NCBI GenBank assembly: GCA_030698225.1
Contig: JAUYNR010000022.1
Coordinates: 62,001-126,000, forward strand
Reading direction: 5' to 3'
DNA length: 64,000 nucleotides
Source: Oxalobacteraceae bacterium
Lineage (GTDB): Bacteria > Pseudomonadota > Gammaproteobacteria > Burkholderiales > Burkholderiaceae_D
A program made the position numbers and the translations under genes. Positions 1 through 9,527 of the stretch are shown piece by piece. Numbering within the stretch: the first letter of the stretch is position 1; each line of letters begins with the position of its first letter. The notes below the pieces were generated by a model, which saw only the letters and a program-made list of their open reading frames with translations, did not search any database and was not told where the DNA came from.

Positions 1-192
1 TTGAATGACAGCAGTTACCAGGTTGCGCCAGAGTTGCAGTACGCAGGCGTGAACAACCTCGAACTGCGGCTAAGGTTGTTCCTGCTCGGTGGCGGATCCG
101 GCACCGACTTCGGCGAGAAACAGCTTTCTCGAAAGTTCGAATTTTATGCCCGATATTACTTTTGAAGATGCCTGGTCCATACTTCATAAACT

Positions 193-268
193 AAGGAGTA
201 TGTATAAAAAACATGCATTTACCGCAATGTTTAATTTCGACTTTAAAAATACACATTAGTATATATAA
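193..268 (+). repeat. AT-rich dispersed repeat, copy A (with mini-ORF)
   Basis: AAGGAGTATGTATAAAAAACATGCATTTACCGCA...; aligns without gaps to 9155-9215 and 41769-41845. Confidence 0.65.
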
Positions 269-1001
269 GGATGGAAATTCATCCGGATGCAGCGCCGAAC
301 GCCGGCAGCGCCACGTCGACCCGCACCCCGCCCAGTGCGCCTTTCGGCGCGGCCGCCATGCCGTCGCCCTCGATCCGGCAGCGCAACAGCCGGCGCTGAT
401 CTGGGACTTGCCGACCAGGGTCTTCCACTGGTCGCTCGCGCTGTCTTTCCTGGGCGCATGACTGACTGCGGAAAGCGAACGCCGGCAGCTCTGGCACATC
501 AGCTTCGGCTATTCGATGGCGCTGCTGGTCGCATTCCGCCTGGTCTGGGGCCTGGTCGGCACCCGCTACGCCCGCTTCAGCCAGTTCGTCCGGGGGCCGG
601 GCGCGGCGCTCGGATACTTGCGCTCCTGGCTGCAGTTGCGGCCCAGCCATTATGCCGGCCACAATCCGGCCGGCGCGCTGGCGATTCTGGCGATTCTGGC
701 AATCCTGGCCCTGGCCCTGGTGCTGGTAGCCAGCGGCTATGCCGGTTACGAAGAAATCGGCGGCGACTGGCTGTCCGAAATCCATGAAGCATTGGCCAGC
801 CTGCTGATGGCGATCGTCGTGCTGCACATCGCGGCGGTGGTGCTGACTTCGCTGGCGCACAAAGAGAATCTGGTGCGCGCGATGGTCACCGGCAAGAAGA
901 TCGTGGCCGCCGGCGAAGAAATCCGCTCGGCCAGGCCGGTTTTCGCGCTGATTCTGGCGCTCTTGATGGCCGGCTTGTGGTGGCTGATGTTTTTGGGCTG
1001 A
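213..1001 (+). pseudogene. cytochrome b561-family protein, interrupted by in-frame TGA at 459-461
   Basis: ORFs 213..461 and 516..1001 are in the same frame; LIWDLPTRVFHWSLALSFLGA-*-LTAESERRQLWHISFGYSMALLVAFRLVWGLVGTRYARF reads as one cytochrome b561 protein with TGA where Trp is expected. 5' start not clear. Confidence 0.75.
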
Positions 1002-1427
1002 TGCCGAACAGGCGGTCAATCGGTACATGTTTTAAGCCGGCAACCCGCCCAAGCCGACCGCATACGACCCTATACGGGATATCAAAGCGGACTCAACATT
1101 TGAGTTAAGGCTTTTTCTCTGCCGGTTAGCGCACAGATCAGGTGCAAATTCCCTTATACGCTCAGCGTCAGGAATTACCCGCCACCGTTGACTTGCTCAA
1201 GCGGCTCCAACTGGACAACAGTTTGGCTTTACGCAAGGAGCTGGCTCAAGAACTCCTTTACACAGGTGATATGGACGATTCAGCGTCGATGAACATTGGG
1301 CTGCACCGGCAAGTCATGCACCGGCTGGCGGCTAACGGCGGCAAAGTGCCGGCGGACCTAAAAGCTTAAAACCCGCAACAAAACCACGCGGCCCTCTGCG
1401 GTCGCGATTTTTACCGAGGAAATTAAT

Positions 1428-1976
1428 ATGAAAACGCTTAAAGAGTTGATGAGCCCGGATGTACAAGTGATCAGTGCAGATGAAACGATCGAGCAAGCCG
1501 CGCAGCAAATGCGCGAAGGCAACTTCGGCATGCTGCCGGTGGCGGAAAACGACCGGATGATCGGCGCCATATCGGACCGCGATATAGCAATCCGCGCCAT
1601 CGCCGACGGCAAGGACCCGAGCACCAAGGTGCGCGACGTGATGTCCGAAGGGATTGTCTGGGCTTACAAGGATGATTCGGTGGAGCATGCGGCCGAGCTC
1701 ATGAGCGAGCACCAGATCCGGCGCTTGCCGATCGTGAATGCAGAGAAACGGCTGGTCGGGATCTTGGCGCTCGGCGATTTCAAAGCCTTCCTGATCTGCG
1801 TTGAGCCGGACAAACACGGAGCGCTCGAAACAAAGCGCTCTGTCGCGTCCGTCTCTGCTGCCGCTTGCCGCAACAGGCTCTGTCGCGACTGGCCGTTATT
1901 TCTTCGCAAGAGCGTAACCAGCATTGCCGGATGCGGCAATCGGAACGAACGCCAAGACCGTTACCTCAGGCATTGA
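1428..1976 (+). CDS. CBS-domain protein (C-terminal ~55 aa may be read-through or frameshifted)
   Basis: Two CBS motifs (MSPDVQVISADETIEQAAQQM...; VRDVMSEGIVWAYKDDSVEHAAELMSEHQIRRLPIVN). Confidence 0.8.
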   Translation: MKTLKELMSPDVQVISADETIEQAAQQMREGNFGMLPVAENDRMIGAISDRDIAIRAIADGKDPSTKVRDVMSEGIVWAYKDDSVEHAAELMSEHQIRRLPIVNAEKRLVGILALGDFKAFLICVEPDKHGALETKRSVASVSAAACRNRLCRDWPLFLRKSVTSIAGCGNRNERQDRYLRH

Positions 1977-2787
1977 ACATCGCGCTGATTTCCTGATAGC
2001 TGACCGCTTCATTTGCGAAATCGAAAGTGCCGTGCTGCTGCATCTCGCGGGCAGCGCGAAGAAAGGCGCCCAGTGCAGCGCGGGAGAGCGCACTGCCGAC
2101 GCTGATGCGCTTGACGCCGATATCCGACAGCGCCGCAACACTCAGTTGAACGCCTTGCAACCCCATCACGACATTCAGCGGCCGGTCAACAGAGCTGACC
2201 ACTGCGGCAATGTCATCCTTGCTTGTAAGGCCGGGCGCATAGAGGACATCGGCGCCCGCCTCCTGATAGGCCTGAAGCCGCTTGATCGTGTCTTTCAGAT
2301 CGGGGCGGCCGACCAGGTAATTTTCCGCCCGGCCGGTCAACATGAAGGGAAACTGAAGTCCGCGCGCCGCCTCCGACGCGGCACGGATCCGCTCAACGGC
2401 AAGTTCGTGCCGATAAATCGGCTCGTCCGGGCGATTGGTCGCGTCTTCGATCGAGCCGCCGACCAGGCCGGCCGCCGCCGCAAGGCTGATGGTTTGCGCT
2501 ACCGTTTCAGGAGCATCGCCGAAGCCGTTCTCAAGATCGGCGCTTACCGGCAGATCCGTGGCTGACACGATAGCGGCCACATGCGCGATCATTGCATCCC
2601 GGCCAATCGTACTGTCGCGCTGCCCGACAGAAAACGCATAGCCGGCGCTGGTGGTTGCCAGCGCCTTGAAGCCGAGATGCGCAAGCAATCGCGCGGTACC
2701 GACGTCCCATGGATTGGGAATGATGAACGCGCCATCTTGTTCATGCAGCGCACGAAAAGCGTTGCCTTTTTCCGACTGAGTCAACAT
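1966..2787 (-). CDS. isocitrate lyase/PEP mutase family protein
   Basis: 273 aa; IPNPWDVGTARLLAHLGFKALATTSAG, SADLENGFGDAPETVAQTI, GGSIEDAT motifs. Confidence 0.85.
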   Translation of the reverse strand: MLTQSEKGNAFRALHEQDGAFIIPNPWDVGTARLLAHLGFKALATTSAGYAFSVGQRDSTIGRDAMIAHVAAIVSATDLPVSADLENGFGDAPETVAQTISLAAAAGLVGGSIEDATNRPDEPIYRHELAVERIRAASEAARGLQFPFMLTGRAENYLVGRPDLKDTIKRLQAYQEAGADVLYAPGLTSKDDIAAVVSSVDRPLNVVMGLQGVQLSVAALSDIGVKRISVGSALSRAALGAFLRAAREMQQHGTFDFANEAVSYQEISAMFNA

Positions 2788-3131
2788 TTGACAAATCCCC
2801 CGAGCCCGGACGTGCGCTTCACATCTTTGAGCACACGTTTAAATGCTTTCAGATCACGCGTTGCGAACAGCTGATTGCGGCCTAGCGCGCTACTTGGTTT
2901 GAGCTTGCCATCATGCAGATACCGCCGGAATGTGGATATCGAAATTTCCAGGTATTCGGCAGCTTCCTGAGCGGTAAATTCAGCGTTGGCCAGGTGCCCG
3001 AATACTTGCTCATGGCTCAGGTTTTCATCACCAAATACATTGATGGCCAGCAGCGTGAAAAAGCGGGTGCGCTCGTTCGCGGGCATCGTTTTTAGATCTT
3101 GGAAAAGTTCTTCTGCTGTAATTGTGCTCAT
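2781..3131 (-). CDS. HTH (excisionase-like) antitoxin-type protein
   Basis: FTAQEAAEYLEISISTFRRYLHDGKLKP helix-turn-helix; directly downstream of RelE-like ORF. Confidence 0.6.
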   Translation of the reverse strand: MSTITAEELFQDLKTMPANERTRFFTLLAINVFGDENLSHEQVFGHLANAEFTAQEAAEYLEISISTFRRYLHDGKLKPSSALGRNQLFATRDLKAFKRVLKDVKRTSGLGGFVKC

Positions 3132-3135
3132 ATCG

Positions 3136-3456
3136 TTATCCTTCCGACTTCAAATACCGCTTGAGGTCATCATAAAAATTCTCATGCGCCCCCAATTGAT
3201 AAAAATCGATCATCAGTAATTCGACCTTTAAATTCTGGTAGCGCTGTTCGTTCGTTGGCGGCCGGTAAGCCACCAGATATTCCTGGCGATTGAATCTGAA
3301 CTTATGGACCCATATTCCCGCCAGATCGCCTGTCTTCGCCTCACCTATGTCCGGATTGGCGCATACGTCCTCGACTGCATCTTCAATCGCGAGTTGCAAC
3401 GGTTTATGTGCTTTTTTGACATATTGGCTAAATGGTCGTTTGTAATTTGGCTGCAT
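3136..3456 (-). CDS. RelE/ParE-family toxin-like protein
   Basis: 106 aa; DLAGIWVHKFRFNRQEYLVAYRP...LLMIDFYQLGAHENFYDDLKRYL typical of RelE-type toxins. Confidence 0.65.
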   Translation of the reverse strand: MQPNYKRPFSQYVKKAHKPLQLAIEDAVEDVCANPDIGEAKTGDLAGIWVHKFRFNRQEYLVAYRPPTNEQRYQNLKVELLMIDFYQLGAHENFYDDLKRYLKSEG

Positions 3457-3680
3457 GAGTCAATATTAATTCAAATATGAGTTGAAATCAATTCAAAATA
3501 ATGAAATTGCCGGTAACCAGCAATGTGCGCTGCGACGCCAGTTTCCTGATAGCAAAACCGCACCATTTGTAAAAATTCTCGACAAGCCCGGCTCGGCTAC
3601 ACTATCGGCTTTGCGATTCAGGTTTGAATTGCGCCTGATTCGCGCCCTGCTTCGCTCACACTTCCCGACCCTATTTAACT

Positions 3681-4715
3681 ATGCAATCACTCTGGATGCT
3701 GTGCGCCAGTTTCCTGTTCGCCATCATGGGCGTGTGCGTCAAGCTCGCGTCCGACTTGTATCTGACTTCCGAAATCGTGATGTTTCGCGGCCTGATCGGG
3801 GTGCTGTGCATGCTGGCGCTGGTGCGCTGGAAGCGCGGCACGCTGCGCACCGCATTCGCGCGCGAACATCTGTGGCGCGGCGTGGTCGGGGTGGTCGCGC
3901 TGTGGTGCTGGTTTTATTCGTTCAGCAAGCTGCCGCTGGCGATGTCGGTCACGCTCAATTACACCTCGCCGATCTGGATCGCGGTGATCCTGTTTGCGAT
4001 CGGCTGGTGGCGCGGCAAGAATCATCTGGAGGGGGGCTTTGCGCTGGCAATTGCGGCCAGCTTTGCCGGCGTGGCGCTGCTGCTGCAGCCCAGCATCCAT
4101 GCCGACCAATGGGTCGGCGGCGTGTTTGCGCTGGGTTCCGGCATGCTCTCGGCGCTGGCCTATCTGCAGGTGCGCCGGCTGGGGCTGATGGGCGAACCCG
4201 AATACCGGGTCGTGTTTTACTTCTCGCTGGTCGGCCTGTGCGCCGGACTGGCCGGCACGCTCATCAGCAGCCCGGCGGCGCTGCTGCATGCGCATAGCGG
4301 CAACGGAATTGCGTTGCTGCTGGGTGCAGGCATCAGCGCCACCGCCGCCCAGGTCGCGATGACGCGCGCCTACCGGCTCGGCAATCCGCTGGTCACCGCC
4401 AACCTGCAGTACAGCGGCATCGTGTTTTCCAGCCTGTGGGGCATCCTGATCTGGGGCGATGTGCTGGTCTGGAACAGCTGGGTCGGCATCGCGGTGATCA
4501 TGCTCAGCGGCATCAGCGCCACCTATTACAATCACCGCAATGCGCGCAATGCCATACTGGCGGCTGACGCCGGTGCCCTGCCAAACAACCCTCCCTTGCA
4601 GGGCGCACATTCGCTTGCAAGCGAATGTCGTTCAGCAGGCGGGCAGCATGCTGCCCGAAACCCCTGCCTCACCCCCCAGCCCCTGTCCCGCTTGCGGGAG
4701 AGGGGAGCAAAGTGA
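3681..4715 (+). CDS. EamA/DMT-family transporter
   Basis: Ten-TM DMT pattern: MQSLWMLCASFLFAIMGVCVKLASDLYLTSEIVMFRGLIG...; C-terminus is encoded by a palindromic repeat. Confidence 0.85.
   Translation: MQSLWMLCASFLFAIMGVCVKLASDLYLTSEIVMFRGLIGVLCMLALVRWKRGTLRTAFAREHLWRGVVGVVALWCWFYSFSKLPLAMSVTLNYTSPIWIAVILFAIGWWRGKNHLEGGFALAIAASFAGVALLLQPSIHADQWVGGVFALGSGMLSALAYLQVRRLGLMGEPEYRVVFYFSLVGLCAGLAGTLISSPAALLHAHSGNGIALLLGAGISATAAQVAMTRAYRLGNPLVTANLQYSGIVFSSLWGILIWGDVLVWNSWVGIAVIMLSGISATYYNHRNARNAILAADAGALPNNPPLQGAHSLASECRSAGGQHAARNPCLTPQPLSRLRERGAK
4595..4667. repeat. dispersed palindromic (REP-like) repeat, copy 1
   Basis: CTTGCAGGGCGCACATTCGCTTGCAAGCGAATGTCGTTCAGCAGGCGGGCAGCATGCTGCCCGAAACCCCTGC. 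Confidence 0.85.
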
Positions 4716-4763
4716 GTCGCTACGCGACTTCCCCGTTAAACCCATCACACCAAGGAGCGCCTG

Positions 4764-5636
4764 ATGCCGCTTTCTACCCCGTTGACTACCCTGATCAGCG
4801 CCGCCGAACTGGCGCAACGCTTGGCGCAGCCCGACGCCAGCTGGGTCGTGCTGGATTGCCGCCACGACCTGGCCAACCCGGATGCCGGTCGCAGCGCCTA
4901 TGCGGCCGGCCATCTGCCGCAGGCACAGTTCGCGCATCTGGACCACGACCTGTCGGGTCCGAAAATCAGTCCGGACGGACAGTTCCGCGGCCGCCACCCG
5001 CTGCCCGAGCGCGAAACATTCCTGCAGACGCTGCGCAACTGGGGCATCGACGACGACACCCAGGTCATCGCTTACGACGCCAGCGGCGGCATGTTCGCGG
5101 CCCGGCTGTGGTGGATGCTGCGCTGGGTCGGGCACGACGCGGTGGCGGTGCTCGACGGCGGCCTGCCGGCCTGGCTGCAGGCCGGCCAGCCGCTCACCAC
5201 CGCCGTGCCGGCACCGCGCCGCGGCACGCTGACCGGGCGCGCCGCGCTAAGTGCCAGCGTCGACGCCGACGCGCTGCTGGCCAATCTGGCAAAGCCGGTA
5301 CGCACGGTGCTGGACGCCCGCGCGCCGGACCGCTTCCGCGGCGAAAACGAAACCCTGGACGCGGTCGGCGGCCATATTCCCGGCGCCAGAAACCGCTTTT
5401 TCAAAGACAACCTGGATGCCGACGGCCGCTTCAAGCCGGCGGCCCAGTTGCGGGCCGAATACGCCGCTGTCGTCAGCGACCCGAAAACCACGATTTCCCA
5501 GTGCGGCTCGGGCGTCACCGCCTGCCACAACCTGCTGGCGATGGAAATCGCCGGCCTGCCGGGCGCAGCGCTGTATCCGGGCTCCTGGAGCGAATGGTGC
5601 GCCGATCCGGAGCGCCCGGTAGCCACTGGCGGATAA
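4764..5636 (+). CDS. sseA: sulfurtransferase (3-mercaptopyruvate/thiosulfate sulfurtransferase, SseA-like)
   Basis: Two rhodanese domains, active-site CGSGVTA. Confidence 0.85.
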   Translation: MPLSTPLTTLISAAELAQRLAQPDASWVVLDCRHDLANPDAGRSAYAAGHLPQAQFAHLDHDLSGPKISPDGQFRGRHPLPERETFLQTLRNWGIDDDTQVIAYDASGGMFAARLWWMLRWVGHDAVAVLDGGLPAWLQAGQPLTTAVPAPRRGTLTGRAALSASVDADALLANLAKPVRTVLDARAPDRFRGENETLDAVGGHIPGARNRFFKDNLDADGRFKPAAQLRAEYAAVVSDPKTTISQCGSGVTACHNLLAMEIAGLPGAALYPGSWSEWCADPERPVATGG

Positions 5637-5922
5637 ATATACCGCCAGTTGTATTTTTAATGTCGCCTGCATCATATGCGGGAGATAATGCATTTATGCA
5701 TATACTCCCGTTTTTTAATAGATGCATCACAAGGGTTGATCAACCAAAAGAAACACGCATCGGTCGTGCATGGAAACGCCAGGCGCGTACACTCAAGCGG
5801 GATTGCAACGATCGAATGCATCAAAATGTGTGGTTTTTTGGCGACAGGATGTTTGCCGGGCCCGGATACACCATACTATCTTGCCCTCGCACAATAACCG
5901 TCACCGAAATTTAGATTCAACT

Positions 5923-8900
5923 ATGCATATGCGGGTAAAGAAATCATTCTATTTTTGGTTCAAGACAGCTGTGGCAGTCACATTGTTGACTGCCATCGCA
6001 GTCATCGGGCTGCTAGTGGCCCAGGAGATGCGCACCTCAGCCTATCAGGCGCGCTTTTTTACCAAACTTGCCAGCCAGATGACGTATGCGGTCGGACCCG
6101 GCCCCAGTGCGTCGATCCGTTTTCCGCAAATCACCCCATACGACCAGCGCCTCGGCTATTCCGCATTGCCGGGCTTTATCGACAAATTGCAAAAACGCGA
6201 GTTCGAGATCACGCAGCAAGCGCGCATATCGCCGCGCATGGCGCAACTGGTCGATGACGGCTACTTTCCTCCATATCAAGAGAAAATCCAGAGCGGCCTG
6301 ACGATTCTCGACTGCCGCAACGAGCGCCTGTTTGCCGAGCGTTATCCGCAGCGGGTCTTCAAGGATTTTGACGATCTGCCGCCGGCCCTGATCGACAGCC
6401 TGCTGTTCATCGAGAACCGCGAACTGCTGGACCCGCTCCATCCGAAGCGCAACCCGGCGGTGGAGTGGGACCGGCTGGCGATAGCAGCGCTCAACCAGGG
6501 GCTGCAGAAAGTCGGTGGCACCGGCAGAGCCGGCGGCGGCAGCACGCTGGCGACCCAGATCGAAAAATACCGCCACTCCCCGGAAGGGCGCACCGCCTCG
6601 ATCGAGGACAAGCTGCGCCAGATGGCGTCGGCCTCATTGCGCGCCTATGCGCAGGGCGAAGACACCAGCGCGGTGCGGCGCCAGATAGTGCTCAATTACA
6701 TGAATACGATGCCGCTCTCGGCCCGGCCCGGCTTCGGCGAGGTGCACGGCATCGGCGACGGCCTGTGGGTCTGGTACGGGCGTGACTTCGCCGACGTGCA
6801 GCGGATCCTGAAATCCGGCCCGAACGGCGACTTGGCCGAACTGGCGCTGCTGTACAAGCAGGCACTGAGCCTGCTGATCTCGCAGCGCCGGCCATCCTAC
6901 TATTTCAACGGCAAGGAGACCGGACTGGAGCAGTTGACCGACAGTTACCTGCGCTTGCTGGGCAATGCCGGCATGATCACGCCAATGCTGCAGGATGCGG
7001 CGCTGAAGGCGAAGCTGAACCGGCATGCGATCCGCGCTGAAGCACCGGCGCAATCCTTCATCGCGCGCAAGGCGGCCAACTCCGTGCGTACGCATCTGGC
7101 CGGCTTGCTCGGCAGCAGCCTGTACGATCTGGACCGGCTCGATCTGAGCGCGGCCAGCACGCTGGACACTCCGGTGCAGGCGGCGGTCACCGACCTGTTG
7201 CGCGGCTTGCGCCTGCCGGCCAACGCGGCAGCGGCCGGACTCGACAGCGAGCATTTGCTGGGGCGCGGCAATCCGGCCAATGTGGTGTACAGCTTCACCC
7301 TGTACGAGCGCGGCTTGAACGCCAATCTGCTGCGGGTCCAGACCGATAATTTCGACCAGCCGCTGAACATCAACGAAGGCACCAAGCTCGACCTCGGCTC
7401 GACTGCCAAACTGCGCACGCTGCTGACCTACCTCGACATCATCGCCAACCTGCAGCAGCGCCTGGCGCCGCTGGACGATGCCCAGTTGCGCGCGCAGGAA
7501 GTGGACCAAAAAGACGTTCTGACGCGCTGGGCGGTCGATTACCTGGTCGGCGCGCAAGACAAGAGCCTGAGCGCTATGCTGGAAGCGGCGCTGGAGCGGC
7601 GCTATTCGGCCAGCCCGGCGGAAGGGTTTTATACCGGCGGCGGCCTGCACCATTTCGACAATTTCCAGCGTTCCGACGACAGCAAGGTGCTGTCGGTGCG
7701 CGACGGCTTGCGCAATTCGGTCAACCTGGTGTTCATCCGCCTGATGCGCGACGTGGTGCACCACTATATGTTCCAGATCCCCGGCTCCACCGCCAAACTG
7801 CTGCGGGACGCCGACGATCCGCGCCGGGCCGAGTATCTGGCCCGCTTCGCCGACCGCGAGGGGCAGGTATTCATGCGCCGCTTCCTGGTCAAATACCAGG
7901 GCAAGACAGCGCAGCAAGCCGAGGATTTACTGCTGGAAAACGTGCGTCCGACCGTGTCGCGGCTGGCCGCGATCTTCCGCACCATTTTGCCGGAGGCGCC
8001 GGCCGGGGAATTTGCCGCGTTCCTGAAGCTCCATCTGCCCGAGACCGAATTGGACGAAAAAAGACTCGCCGCGCTCTACCAGCAATACGCGCCGCAGAAC
8101 ATGTCGCTGGCCGATCGCGGCTATCTGGCCAGAATTCACCCGCTGGAATTGTGGCTGGTCGGCTATCTGCGCAAGCATCCGGGCGCGACCCAGACCCAGG
8201 TCATGCAAGCCAGCGCACAGCAGCGCCAGGACGTATATTCATGGCTGTTCAAGACCCGGCGCAAGAACAAGCAGGACACGCGGATTCTGAACCTGCTCGA
8301 AGGCGAGGGCTTCCTGGAAGTCCATCGGCAATGGGCGCGCGTCGGCTATCCGTTCGATGCGATGGTGCCGTCCTACGCCTCGGCGCTGGGAGCCTCTGCC
8401 GACCGTCCGGCAGCGCTGGCGGAATTGATGGGGATCATCGTCAACGATGGCGTCAGAAAGCCGGATCTGCGCATCAAGTCGCTGCACTTCGCCGCCGCAA
8501 CGCCGTATGAAACCCTGCTGCAGCACAGGCCCAAGACTGCGGAACAGGTGCTGGCGCCGGAAGTGGCGCAAGCGGCGCGCAGCGCATTGCGGCTGGTAGT
8601 GGAAGACGGCACCGCGAGACGGGTCAAGCAAGCGTTTATCCGGCCCGACGGCAGCAGCATCCCGGTCGGCGGCAAGACCGGCACCGGCGACCACCGTTTC
8701 GACACCTACGGCGCAGGCGGCCAGCTGATTGCATCGCGGGTGGTGAACCGCACCGCCACCTTCGTCTTCAACATCGATGAACGCTTCTTCGGCACCATCA
8801 TCGCCTACGTGGCCGGCCCGCAAGCGGCCGACTACGACTTCACCAGCGGCCTGCCGGTGCAATTACTGAAAGTGCTGGCGCCGCGCCTGCTGCCGCTGAT

Positions 8901-8940
8901 CAATGCGGTACCCGATGGGGTCCACGCTTGCGTAAACTGA
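5923..8940 (+). CDS. class A penicillin-binding protein-like / GT51 transglycosylase protein
   Basis: LLFIENRELLDP..., GRAGGGSTLATQIEKYRHSPEGR (GT51), STAKLRTL (SxxK) and GGKTGTGDH (KTG). Confidence 0.75.
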   Translation: MHMRVKKSFYFWFKTAVAVTLLTAIAVIGLLVAQEMRTSAYQARFFTKLASQMTYAVGPGPSASIRFPQITPYDQRLGYSALPGFIDKLQKREFEITQQARISPRMAQLVDDGYFPPYQEKIQSGLTILDCRNERLFAERYPQRVFKDFDDLPPALIDSLLFIENRELLDPLHPKRNPAVEWDRLAIAALNQGLQKVGGTGRAGGGSTLATQIEKYRHSPEGRTASIEDKLRQMASASLRAYAQGEDTSAVRRQIVLNYMNTMPLSARPGFGEVHGIGDGLWVWYGRDFADVQRILKSGPNGDLAELALLYKQALSLLISQRRPSYYFNGKETGLEQLTDSYLRLLGNAGMITPMLQDAALKAKLNRHAIRAEAPAQSFIARKAANSVRTHLAGLLGSSLYDLDRLDLSAASTLDTPVQAAVTDLLRGLRLPANAAAAGLDSEHLLGRGNPANVVYSFTLYERGLNANLLRVQTDNFDQPLNINEGTKLDLGSTAKLRTLLTYLDIIANLQQRLAPLDDAQLRAQEVDQKDVLTRWAVDYLVGAQDKSLSAMLEAALERRYSASPAEGFYTGGGLHHFDNFQRSDDSKVLSVRDGLRNSVNLVFIRLMRDVVHHYMFQIPGSTAKLLRDADDPRRAEYLARFADREGQVFMRRFLVKYQGKTAQQAEDLLLENVRPTVSRLAAIFRTILPEAPAGEFAAFLKLHLPETELDEKRLAALYQQYAPQNMSLADRGYLARIHPLELWLVGYLRKHPGATQTQVMQASAQQRQDVYSWLFKTRRKNKQDTRILNLLEGEGFLEVHRQWARVGYPFDAMVPSYASALGASADRPAALAELMGIIVNDGVRKPDLRIKSLHFAAATPYETLLQHRPKTAEQVLAPEVAQAARSALRLVVEDGTARRVKQAFIRPDGSSIPVGGKTGTGDHRFDTYGAGGQLIASRVVNRTATFVFNIDERFFGTIIAYVAGPQAADYDFTSGLPVQLLKVLAPRLLPLINAVPDGVHACVN

Positions 8941-9009
8941 GGTCAATTCCCGCAGTTCGTAAATACCCGGTTCAAAATCAGCCCTTTTTCACGTTGAGAC
9001 AATAGCGCC

Positions 9010-9079
9010 GTAGGTGCGAATTTATTCGCACGCTTAATTATTCCCTGCAAAAAACTGGTGCGAATGAATTCGCACCTAC
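9010..9079. repeat. REP-like inverted repeat pair (GTAGGTGCGAATTTATTCGCAC / GTGCGAATGAATTCGCACCTAC)
   Basis: 22-bp arms 9010-9031 and 9058-9079, one mismatch. Confidence 0.85.
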
Positions 9080-9154
9080 AAGCTAATCACTTTCCAGCCA
9101 GAATGTTGGGCTGATGAAACGTTGGCCAAACCTACGCATTCAAGCAACATTCAT

Positions 9155-9215
9155 GGGGTATGGCAAAAAACATTCAATTTACCGCATATATATAGTGCGC
9201 TATTAAAAATACTGC
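9155..9215 (+). repeat. AT-rich dispersed repeat, copy B
   Basis: GGGGTATGGCAAAAAACATTCAATTTACCGCATATATATAG...ATTAAAAATACT. Confidence 0.6.
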
Positions 9216-9527
9216 GCAGGCTATAACCGAGTGCAGCGGAGTCCGTGCGCGCAGAATCTCGGGCCGATAAAGCGTTAGCCCAAGCTGCGCGACCCCAGGC
9301 ATTGCTCTCTGGGCCTGATCGCGAATTTACCTTCAGGCAGATGTCAAAATATTACTTTACATCATGTACATCTGGACATTTCCGCGCCATTATCGACGAG
9401 TAGATTCCAGTAGGAAACTATTTTGGCGACATGTTTCACAAGCTAGCATGCTGAAAAGCGACTCCAATCGTAAGTCCAATGTCAGCCTCTAACTGACCCC
9501 TGTGCCCTTATTTAAAATAATTCATCT

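Noticed and set aside
1142-1369. 75-aa GTG-start ORF
   Set aside because: Plausible but no recognisable domain or strong RBS; left unannotated.
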